The position numbers and the translations under genes are program-made. Below, piece by piece: positions 47,680 to 55,800 of a DNA stretch of 64,000 bases (positions within the stretch are counted from its first letter, which is position 1; each line of letters opens with the position of its first letter). The notes beneath the pieces were generated by a model. That model was not told the origin of the DNA, ran no database searches, and saw only the letters and a program-made list of their open reading frames with translations. Origin of the DNA: Chitinophagales bacterium (GTDB lineage Bacteria; Bacteroidota; Bacteroidia; Chitinophagales; Saprospiraceae); the NCBI GenBank assembly GCA_013298845.1, contig JAAFJN010000017.1, positions 37,824 through 101,823 on the forward strand. Direction: 5' to 3'.

Positions 47680-48375
47680 ATGCAATACCAGACACTACGC
47701 GAAGAAGCCTATGAGGCCAATATGGACATTCAGGCGCAGCAATTGGCCATTTACACCTTTGGCAATGTATCGGCCATTGACCGTGCGGCGGGTATCGTGG
47801 CCATAAAACCCAGCGGGGTGCCGTACCGCGACTTAAAACCCGCCGATATGATTTTGGTGGACTTGAATAATAACGTGGTGGATGGTACCTTGCGGCCGTC
47901 GTCGGATACCAAAACCCATACGTTGTTGTACCGGCATTTTGCCCGCATCGGCGGGATTTGCCATACACACTCGACGCACGCGGTGGCGTGGGCGCAGGCG
48001 ATGCGGCCCATTCCCAACCTCGGTACTACCCACGCCGATCACTTGGTCAGCCACGTTCCGGTAACGGCCGTCATGACCGATGAGATGATTTTGGGTGATT
48101 ACGAACACGAAACCGGCAACCAGATTTTGGACTTGTTCCGGCAGGAGCAACTTTCGCCCGAAGAAGTGGAAATGGTGCTGGTGGCGTGTCATGGACCGTT
48201 TACATGGGGCAAAACGGCCGCCAAAGCGGTGTACAACGCGGCTGTTTTGGAAGAAATAGCGCGCATGGCCTATTTAACTTTACAAATTAACCCGGAAACA
48301 CCGCCCATTAAACAAACCCTGAAAGACAAACATTATTTCCGAAAACACGGCGCCCAGGCGTATTATGGACAGTGA
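47680..48375 (+). CDS. araD: L-ribulose-5-phosphate 4-epimerase
   Basis: A 231-aa class II aldolase-fold enzyme that converts L-ribulose 5-phosphate to D-xylulose 5-phosphate, which enters the pentose phosphate pathway. Family words: TFGNVSAIDRAAGIVAIKPSGVPY, LRPSSDTKTHTLLYRHF, the zinc-binding HTHSTHAVAWAQA and the later His in CHGPFTWG (third-ligand region). Length is typical. The stop codon TGA lies inside a heptamer unit (GTGAAAA at 48372-48378), so the repeat array directly ends this gene. Confidence 0.95.
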   Translation: MQYQTLREEAYEANMDIQAQQLAIYTFGNVSAIDRAAGIVAIKPSGVPYRDLKPADMILVDLNNNVVDGTLRPSSDTKTHTLLYRHFARIGGICHTHSTHAVAWAQAMRPIPNLGTTHADHLVSHVPVTAVMTDEMILGDYEHETGNQILDLFRQEQLSPEEVEMVLVACHGPFTWGKTAAKAVYNAAVLEEIARMAYLTLQINPETPPIKQTLKDKHYFRKHGAQAYYGQ

Positions 48376-48413
48376 AAAGTGAAGAGTGAATAGCGAATAG
48401 TGAATAGTGAAAA
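48372..48413 (+). repeat. Heptamer array (6 units) that supplies the araD stop codon
   Basis: GTGAAAA, GTGAAGA, GTGAATA, GCGAATA, GTGAATA, GTGAAAA in register. The TGA in the first unit is the araD stop. Confidence 0.92.
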
Positions 48414-48443
48414 ATATTTTTTAAATTCCTTAAAATGAACGCT

Positions 48444-48541
48444 CTACGCTTAGTGAATCTTAGTGTATTCTTAGAGTGACCTTTATGGTGAAATCGCTCT
48501 ACGACGGTCAGTCTAAGGTCTAATGTCTTTCGTCTAATATC
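48444..48541 (+). repeat. Relic repeats before the symporter gene
   Basis: The 12-mer CTACGCTTAGTG (48444-48455), an inverted CCGTCGTAG word at 48499-48507, and a 7-bp-phased series TAAGGTC, TAATGTC, TTTCGTC, TAATATC (48514-48541), the inverse of the GAC-phased series at 9728 and 57635. No gene or clear promoter is seen in 48376-48557. Confidence 0.7.
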
Positions 48542-48557
48542 TTAAAAAAATAAAAAT

Positions 48558-50258
48558 ATGCAAACAGGTTTACAAACCCTTGATTGGGTCGTTTTTATCA
48601 TTTATTTCCTCGTAGTGGCGGGTTATGGTTTGTGGATCTACAACCGCAAACGCAAAGCAGAAACCAATACCAAGGACTATTTTTTGGCCGAAGGTTCGTT
48701 GACCTGGTGGGCCATTGGGGCCTCGCTGATTGCCTCCAATATCTCGGCGGAACAGTTTATCGGGATGTCGGGTAATGGGTTTACGGTGGGGGTAGCGGTC
48801 GCGGCCTACGAATGGGTGGCGGCCATTGCGCTCATTATTGTGGCGGTGTTTTTTATGCCCATTTACCTGAAAAACAATATCTACACCATGCCGCAATTTT
48901 TGAGCCAACGGTACAATTCCACCGTTAGCCTGATTATGGCCATTTTTTGGTTGTTTTTGTACGTTTTGGTTAATTTAACCTCCATTTTATACCTCGGTGC
49001 GGCGGCGATTAACAACTTGGCCGGGGGTGAACATTTTCACCTGATTATGCTGGGGCTGGCCGTTTTTGCGCTGGTGATTACCCTCGGCGGGATGAAAGTC
49101 ATTGGTTACACCGACGTTATTCAGGTACTGGTGCTGATTATTGGTGGTTTGGCCACAACCTACCTGGCATTGACGGTAGTGAGTGAGCAGTTTGGCACCG
49201 GCAAAGATGCTTTGGCGGGTTTTAACCACCTGTTGACCAAAGCCGACGACCATTTTCACATGATTTTGGCCAAACCCGACGCGAGTACACCGCAATCGGA
49301 AATTAACAAATACCTGCTGTTGCCGGGTATTGCGATGTATTTTGCGGGGCAGTGGATCGTTAACCTCAACTACTGGGGTTGCAACCAATACATTATTCAG
49401 CGGGCATTGGGCGCGGATTTAAAAACGGCCCGCACGGGGATTCTGTTCGCCGGTTTTTTGAAATTAATGATGCCCATCATTGTGATGTTGCCCGGTATCG
49501 CGGCCTACGTGATGTACCAGAACGGCGGCATTCAGGAAGCGATGGCTCCCGGCGGGAAATTTAGTTCGGACAACGCGTATTCGTCCATTTTAACCTTTTT
49601 GCCCACCGGACTAAAAGGTATGGCCCTGGCAGCCCTCACGGCGGCGATTGTGGCCAGTCTGGCGGGAAAAGTGAACTCTATTTCCACCATTTTTACGCTC
49701 GATTTGTACAAAAACTACCTGAACAAAACGGCCAGCGAAGACAAACTGGTGCGCATTGGCCGGGTAACCATCGGTATTTCGATGTTAATGGCCATTTTAC
49801 TCACCTGGGACGATTTGCTGAACATTGGCGGCGAAGGTGGTTTTACCTTTATCCAAAAATACACCGGCTTTATCTCGCCGGGCGTATTTGCCATGTTCCT
49901 GTTGGGGATGTTTTGGAAAAGAACCACCGGTGCGGCGGGCGTTGTGGGTTTGCTCACAGGTTTTATCCTGTCGGTGTTTTTTAATGAATTTGCCCCGGCG
50001 GTCTTCGGCAACGAAACCTGGTGTTATACGGCATTCCCCAACGGCAAAGGCGGTTACGAAATTCCGTTTTTGATTTGTATGGGACTGGCGTTTGCTTTTG
50101 CCATGGCGGCCATGATTTTGGTGAGTCTTTTTGGCCAAAAAGTCAACGAAAAAGCGATTGAACTGGATTGGGAAATGTTTAAACCCGATCCACGCACAAC
50201 GGCTTTAATCGTGGTGACATTGTTGATGTTATCGGCGATTTACGTGCGTTTTTGGTAA
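48558..50258 (+). CDS. Sodium:solute symporter (SSS family), probable arabinose transporter
   Basis: A 566-aa inner-membrane protein with about 14 predicted TM segments. SSS-family features: GYGLWIYNRKRKAETNTKDYFLAE near the N-terminus, WWAIGASLIASNISAEQFIGMSG (sodium-binding first unwound helix), GGMKVIGYTDVIQVLVL, and AALTAAIVASLAGKVNSISTIF with GGEGGFTFIQKY in the C-terminal half. It resembles the SGLT-like sugar branch. Its place between araD and aldose epimerase makes L-arabinose the likely cargo, as for the SSS gene in the Bacteroides arabinose cluster. It is separated from araD by a 182-bp repeat-bearing gap, so expression may be partly independent. The epimerase follows 22 bp later. 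Confidence 0.9.
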   Translation: MQTGLQTLDWVVFIIYFLVVAGYGLWIYNRKRKAETNTKDYFLAEGSLTWWAIGASLIASNISAEQFIGMSGNGFTVGVAVAAYEWVAAIALIIVAVFFMPIYLKNNIYTMPQFLSQRYNSTVSLIMAIFWLFLYVLVNLTSILYLGAAAINNLAGGEHFHLIMLGLAVFALVITLGGMKVIGYTDVIQVLVLIIGGLATTYLALTVVSEQFGTGKDALAGFNHLLTKADDHFHMILAKPDASTPQSEINKYLLLPGIAMYFAGQWIVNLNYWGCNQYIIQRALGADLKTARTGILFAGFLKLMMPIIVMLPGIAAYVMYQNGGIQEAMAPGGKFSSDNAYSSILTFLPTGLKGMALAALTAAIVASLAGKVNSISTIFTLDLYKNYLNKTASEDKLVRIGRVTIGISMLMAILLTWDDLLNIGGEGGFTFIQKYTGFISPGVFAMFLLGMFWKRTTGAAGVVGLLTGFILSVFFNEFAPAVFGNETWCYTAFPNGKGGYEIPFLICMGLAFAFAMAAMILVSLFGQKVNEKAIELDWEMFKPDPRTTALIVVTLLMLSAIYVRFW

Positions 50259-50280
50259 ATAATTAAACATTTTTAAAAAA

Positions 50281-51486
50281 ATGAAACTCGTAACAATACT
50301 ATCCCTGCTCGTCATGGGGTTGTGGGCTTGCCAATCGCCACCCGAAAAAAAGACCGAAGTGGCCAGCATTACCCAATCGGCCTACGGCACCCTGCCCGAT
50401 GGCCGCGCCGTTGACCTGTTTACGCTGAAAAATGCCAACGGAATGACCATTAACATCACCAATTTCGGCGGTATTATCACCTCCTGGACGGCGCCCGACC
50501 GCAACGGCACTTACGCGGATATTACGTTGGGTTGCGCCAATTTGGACGGCTACGTAAAAGGTACGCCCTATTTTGGTGCGCTCATTGGGCGCTACGGAAA
50601 TCGAATCGCCAACGGTCGTTTCCGACTAGAAGACCGGGTATTCACCCGAGACGCTAACGGCAATATTCAGCACGATGAGACCATAACAACTACCGAAACG
50701 GAGTACAAACTGGCCACCAACAACGGTGCCAACCACTTGCACGGCGGTAAAACGGGTTTTGACAAAGTGCTTTGGAGCGCAACCCAAAAAAATGGCCCGG
50801 AACCGGCCCTCGAACTCACCTACATCAGCAAAGACGGTGAAGAAGGCTACCCCGGCAACCTCACCGTAAAAGTGGTGTACACGCTGCAAAAAGACAATGC
50901 CCTCAAAATAGAATACACCGCTACTACGGATAAAAAAACGGTGTGTAACCTCACTAACCACGCTTATTTTAACCTGAAAGGCGCGGGCAACGGGGATATT
51001 TTGGGCCACGAACTGCAACTCGCCGCCGACCGCTACCTGCCCGTGGACAGCACGTTAATTCCGCTGGTTAGTGCGCCGCAAGCCGTTGCCGGTACTGTTT
51101 TTGATTTTTCCAAAAGCACCGTTATCGGGGCGCGGATCAACGATACAACCCAGGCGCAGATCCGGTTTGGTTTGGGTTACGACCATTGCTGGGTGCTGAA
51201 CGACGCGTCGAAACAACTCAAAACCGCCGCCGTGGTCACCGAACCCGGTAGCGGCCGCGTGCTGGAAGTGCTTACCACCGAACCCGCCATTCAGTTTTAT
51301 TCGGGTAATTTCCTCGACGGAACGGTGGTGGGCAAACACGGGCAGCCTTACGCCCACCGCACGGGTTTTTGCCTCGAAACCCAGCACTATCCCGATTCGC
51401 CCAATCGCCCGGATTTTCCGAGTACGGAACTGCTGCCGGGCCAAACGTATTCGACCACGACGGTGTATCGGTTTAGTGTGAAGTAG
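50281..51486 (+). CDS. galM: Aldose 1-epimerase, lipoprotein
   Basis: A 401-aa protein with a lipoprotein signal (LVMGLWACQ, Cys17), so membrane-anchored and facing the periplasm. Aldose 1-epimerase (mutarotase) interconverts alpha and beta anomers of aldoses. Family motifs: NFGGIITSW, GALIGRYGNRIANGRF, NHLHGGKTGFDKVLW, the catalytic His in NLTNHAYFNLKG and catalytic Glu in GFCLETQHYPDSPN. In the periplasm next to arabinosidases and a sugar symporter it would supply the anomer that is transported; this role is inference. The TAG stop donates its G to the first unit of a second-family repeat array. Confidence 0.93.
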   Translation: MKLVTILSLLVMGLWACQSPPEKKTEVASITQSAYGTLPDGRAVDLFTLKNANGMTINITNFGGIITSWTAPDRNGTYADITLGCANLDGYVKGTPYFGALIGRYGNRIANGRFRLEDRVFTRDANGNIQHDETITTTETEYKLATNNGANHLHGGKTGFDKVLWSATQKNGPEPALELTYISKDGEEGYPGNLTVKVVYTLQKDNALKIEYTATTDKKTVCNLTNHAYFNLKGAGNGDILGHELQLAADRYLPVDSTLIPLVSAPQAVAGTVFDFSKSTVIGARINDTTQAQIRFGLGYDHCWVLNDASKQLKTAAVVTEPGSGRVLEVLTTEPAIQFYSGNFLDGTVVGKHGQPYAHRTGFCLETQHYPDSPNRPDFPSTELLPGQTYSTTTVYRFSVK

Positions 51487-51556
51487 AACCGTTGAACCGT
51501 TGAACATCGAACACCGAACACCGAACCATTGAACATCGAACCGTTGAATGCAGAAT
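51486..51556 (+). repeat. Second-family array (GAACACC, GAACATC, GAACCGTT units) at galM stop
   Basis: Units of 7 or 8 bp, each starting GAA(C/T): GAACCGTT, GAACCGTT, GAACATC, GAACACC, GAACACC, GAACCATT, GAACATC, GAACCGTT, then degenerate GAATGCA, GAATTTC, GAATACC. It starts at the last base of the galM stop codon. An inverted partner lies at 51620-51712. Confidence 0.92.
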
Positions 51557-51619
51557 TTCGAATACCGAAGTAATCTTTAATTGAATATTGCGCAACTGTC
51601 TCATAAGCCCCAAAAAAAC

Positions 51620-51712
51620 GGTGTTCGGTGTTCGGTGTTCGGTGTTCGATGTTCAACGGTTCGGTGTTCAACGGTTCGGTGTTCAACGGTTCGGTGTTCA
51701 AAATTTCAGTTT
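51620..51712 (-). repeat. Inverted second-family array at the end of the convergent lipoprotein gene
   Basis: Four GGTGTTC, one GATGTTC, then alternating AACGGTTC and GGTGTTC (three rounds), then a degenerate tail. It is the reverse complement of the words at 51486-51556 and stops just beyond the stop codon of the minus-strand lipoprotein gene (51715-51717). The ~63-bp centre holds no gene. Confidence 0.92.
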
Positions 51713-51714
51713 CT

Positions 51715-52260
51715 TCATTTAAAAGAATACGTTTCATAAAATACCCCTTGATAAATAAGGTATTTTGGAAGCCCGAGGTTGAATTTAAAATTTCTTTTTG
51801 TCCTTTTAAAATGGGCCGAAAAACGCCCTTTTACTTCCATTTTAACCGTATCTAATGACTCAATCTCCAAAAAGCCATCGTCTGCGTCAATTAACTCGTA
51901 TTCGTAACCTTCCAAATCTTCATCATAAGTTTGGCTGAAACTGGCGTTAATTTTACCATTCGGCGGATAGTCATCGGTCAGTTCAAACGAACCGGTTTCG
52001 TAAGGAACAAACCCAAAACCAAGCAGGTTTTCAATAAATTTTGACGATACCGTTTCGACAAAACCGTAGGCCATTACCCGATTTACGGTATCCAATAAAA
52101 ACTCCGGGGTATAGGCCGCCACTTCACCGTTCAAATAAGTAACCGATTCCCCCAAGTCTACCTCCGAAGGTAGGTTATCAACGGGGTCGGGGCGACGACA
52201 AGCGGCAATAATTATTCCGAATGATAGGAATAAAAGACAAGCGTGTAAAGGGTGCTTCAT
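51715..52260 (-). CDS. Small lipoprotein of unknown function
   Basis: A 181-aa protein from ATG 52260, with a lipoprotein signal (LLFLSFGIIIAACRRP). A TTG three codons upstream is possible but lies at the promoter. The mature part is acidic with alternating strand-like segments (GFLEIESLDTVKMEVKGRF SAHF split across a probable beta sandwich). It ends NLGLPKYLIYQGVFYETYSFK. I do not recognise the family; DUF-type lipoproteins of similar make-up are common in Bacteroidota. It is convergent with galM and separated from it by an inverted pair of repeat arrays. Confidence 0.65.
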   Translation of the reverse strand: MKHPLHACLLFLSFGIIIAACRRPDPVDNLPSEVDLGESVTYLNGEVAAYTPEFLLDTVNRVMAYGFVETVSSKFIENLLGFGFVPYETGSFELTDDYPPNGKINASFSQTYDEDLEGYEYELIDADDGFLEIESLDTVKMEVKGRFSAHFKRTKRNFKFNLGLPKYLIYQGVFYETYSFK

Positions 52261-52266
52261 TTTTAA

Positions 52267-52299
52267 CAAATTTAGTTTTTATTGTTATTTTATTTCAAA
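52267..52299 (-). promoter_or_regulatory. Promoter of the small lipoprotein gene
   Basis: On the minus strand TTTG (52299-52296), 21 bp, TAAATTTG (52274-52267): a perfect match to the Bacteroidota consensus. The box ends only 6 bp before ATG 52260, so the transcript would have almost no leader. Confidence 0.65.
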
Positions 52300-52459
52300 A
52301 ATTGTCAGCAGACTTTAGGCTTTTGCCCAGAACAAAGCAGCAGTTTCCGCAAAGTTCTTAATTTACTACACTGACTAATTGCCGTTCTCCACGCCAATTT
52401 TTAAGGGTGCCTGACAAAATCGGGGCAGTGTCTCCAAGCCCGGTCTGTCCTTTACCCGT

Positions 52460-52627
52460 GCGGCCTTAGAAAAATCCCGATTTTGCTCCGTTGGAGGCCG
52501 ATGAAGCCAAAAACTGTTTGAGCCAAACGTCATTGGCGGGGCGAATAGCCCCCGTGAGGACGACCGGCGAGTTTTTTTGGCGCGGCCGGAAACGGAAAGT
52601 AAAATCGTAGGATTTTTCTAAGGCCGC
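52460..52627. repeat. Element bounded by perfect 18-bp inverted repeats
   Basis: GCGGCCTTAGAAAAATCC at 52460-52477 and its exact reverse complement at 52610-52627; after a 2-base offset the pairing continues through CGATTTT, giving an arm of about 30 bp. The ~130-bp interior is G+C-rich with several short self-complementary parts. It could be a MITE-like relic or a structured RNA; no transposase is present. Confidence 0.75.
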
Positions 52628-52638
52628 GGGCTTTTTTG

Positions 52639-52666
52639 CTTACTTTTTTGGCCTCAAAAAAGTAAG
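52639..52666. repeat. Perfect 12-bp hairpin beside the inverted-repeat element
   Basis: CTTACTTTTTTG (52639-52650) and CAAAAAAGTAAG (52655-52666) with a 4-nt loop. It lies 11 bp from the 18-bp repeat and may be part of the same mobile or REP-like unit, or a terminator. Confidence 0.8.
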
Positions 52667-52844
52667 AAGTTGGCCTAAACGAACAATCATTTCATCAACC
52701 ACCAATCTTTGCGGCACGTGAGGTGATATTGGTCAAAATAATTGATGTCTCCGATTTTGCCACACACTCATTTTTTGAGAGTAACTTCATAGGTAACACA
52801 AAGTCGCTGTACATTGTTGCCTCATTCGCAGACCAACAATTTTT

Positions 52845-55800
52845 ATGCGCTACCTATTTATTGTTACCTTCATTTTTACCCTTCTTAACGCAAACTTTGC
52901 CCAAAAAACCGAAACACCCGCCGAAAAACAACAACGAATGGCTTGGTGGAAAGACGCCAAATTTGGGATGTTTATCCACTGGGGCATTTACGCCGTTGCC
53001 GCCGGTTCGTACAATGGTCTGGACAACTACGGCGAATGGCTCATGTACGAAGCCAAAATTCCCGTTCCCGAATACGAAAAACTCGCCCCGCAGTTCAATC
53101 CCGTCCGTTTCAACGCCAACGATTGGGTGTTGATGGCCAAAAACGCGGGCATGAAGTACATCGTTATTACGTCCAAACACCACGATGGTTTTGCGATGTA
53201 CAATTCCAAAGTGAGCAATTACGACATCGTGGACCGAACGCCGTTTAAACGCGATCCACTGCGCGAATTGGCCGATGCCTGCCGCAAACACGGAATAAAA
53301 CTCTGCTTTTATCACTCTATCATGGATTGGCACCACCCCGATGCCAATAAGGAAAACTTTGCGCGCTACCGCGACGAATTTATGTTGCCCCAACTCAAAG
53401 AACTTCTGACCAATTACGGCGACATCGGGGTGTTGTGGTTCGACGGCGAATGGATTGAAGAATGGACCGAAGAACAGGGCAAAGCCTTGTACGAATACGT
53501 GCGTACCCTGCAACCCGGCATCATTGTGAACAACCGCGTGGGCAAAGGTCGCAACGGCATGCAGGGCATGAACAAATCCGCCGAAGCCGTGGGCGATTTT
53601 GGCACGCCGGAGCAGGAAATTTTGTCGGAAAAAAGCACCCTCGATTGGGAAAGTTGCATGACCATGAATGACCATTGGGGCTACTGCAAAGCGGATACCA
53701 ACTACAAATCGGCCAATGATTTAATTTGGAATCTGGCAGATATTACCGCCAAAGGAGGCAATTTTTTGCTCAATATCGGCCCTACCGCCCAAGGCGTTTT
53801 TCCCGCTGAATCGGTAGAACGGCTGCTCGCCATTGGCGAATGGATGCGGGTGAACAGCACCGCCATTTACGGCACCAAACCTTGGGAACATTGGCAGGAA
53901 GGCCCCGATATTCGCTATACCCAAGGCGCAAAAGGGGATATTTTCGCGTTTGTGCGCAACGCTCCGGCGCAACTTTTGCTCAAAAAATTGACGCCCGCCG
54001 CCAACACCACCATAACGGTATTGGGCTACAAAAAACCGCTGCAATGGCAAATCAGCGTCGACGGTGTCACCATCGAACTGCCCCAGGAGGCACGTCGGAA
54101 CAATACCATCGTACTACGGATGCAGGGCCAGGCCGAACCCGTGACGGATGCGCCCAAATTTGGTTATAAAAACGATAAAGTGGGAAAAAACGTGGTGTTT
54201 TCCAAAACCCAAACCGTGGTCATTACCGCCGAAGCCGGGGCCAACATTTATTACACCACCAACGGCGACGTACCCACGACCAAATCGGCCGTATTTACCC
54301 GACCTTTTGAGATAAAAACGGGCATGGTGATCCGGGCAATGGCGCTCAGCAAAGGAAAACGCAGCAGCGAAACCATCGAACAAACCTTTGTAAAAGCCCA
54401 ATACGGCGTAGAACCCGATACCGAATACGCCGCCCAATACAGCGCCAACGGCCCCCTCACCCTCGTGGACGGGCAATTTGGCAGCGCCAATTTTAAAGAT
54501 GGCAAATGGCTGGGTTACGAAGGCAAAAACATGCGTATTTTCCTCGATTTGGGCTATATTACGCAGGTGGATACGCTGAACGTATCGTTTTTGCGCAATT
54601 TGGCGTCGTGGATTTTTATGCCCACCAACATTCAGGTCTATTATTCCTCGTACGGCGGTCAGTACCAAACCCTGCCCAAATTGAACCTTCCGGCGGCCAA
54701 AGCGACCGACCCGACCCAACGGGAAACGGTGCAGGTTCCGATCAATCGCGCCTGCCGCTACCTCATGATTGATGCCGCCAACGTGGGTATTTGTCCGGCC
54801 TGGCACCCCGGAGCCGGGGCCAAATCGTGGTTATTCACCGATGAAGTGTGGGTAAAAACCAGTGCCCTGGGCCTCGATAACAACTACGATGTATTGCCCA
54901 AACCCAACGTGGTACGGCCTTTAAACGGCGTTTTTGTGGTGACCGACAGTATGTTGGCCCAATGGCCCGATGCAGGACGGGAATTTGCCGATCATTTTTA
55001 CAAAAAAGAAAACAAACCGGACGTAGAATACAGGGAGGAAAAAGAAATCGCCAGTCTGAAAATAGGGGACAAAACCATCCGTTACGAATTTGTGCGCGAT
55101 GGCGGCACCAACCCCGAGTGGTACAGCCTGCACATTGAGCCCCACGTTGTGCGGGTGGGCGCACGCACGGGAGCCGGTTTTTATTACGCCAACCAAACGT
55201 TGATTCAGTTGATGGAAGGCAACGGCGGAAATTTGCCCTGCGTCCAAATGGAAGACGAACCGCGTTTTTCGTGGCGCGGAATGCACCTCGACGAAAGCCG
55301 CCATTTTTTTGGAAAAACATTTGTCAAACAGTTTATTGACCAAATGGCCGCCCTCAAAATGAACGTGTTTCACTGGCACCTCACCGACGCGCAGGGCTGG
55401 CGGATCGAAATTAAAAAATACCCCAAACTCACCTCCGTGGGCGCCTGGCGACCCGACCGGACGGGGTTCCTCAACAGCGATGCCGACACCGCCCGCGTGG
55501 GCGAACCAATGACCTACGGCGGCTTTTACAGCCAGGGCGATATTCGGGAAATTGTGGCCTATGCCGCACAGCGCAACATTACCATTATTCCCGAAATTGA
55601 AATGCCCGGCCACTGCACGGCGGCCCTCGTTGCCTATCCAGAATACTCGTGCACGGGCGGACCGTTTCCCATGCCCGGCGGAGCCAAAAACTGCCCTTAT
55701 CCCAACTTTTGCGTGGGCAATGAAGCCACCATCGGTTTTTTGCAGGACATTCTCACCGAAGTCATGGCCTTGTTTCCGTCCAAATACATCCACATCGGGG

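Larger units (their letters stand above)
52300..52844. other. 545-bp gene-free region with a structured inverted-repeat element
   Basis: No credible coding frame. The central part (52460-52666) is an inverted-repeat element and a short hairpin, described separately. The rest (52300-52459 and 52667-52844) shows nothing further that I can name; the last part must carry the promoter of the glycosidase fusion gene, but no clear TAnnTTTG was found. Confidence 0.6.
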
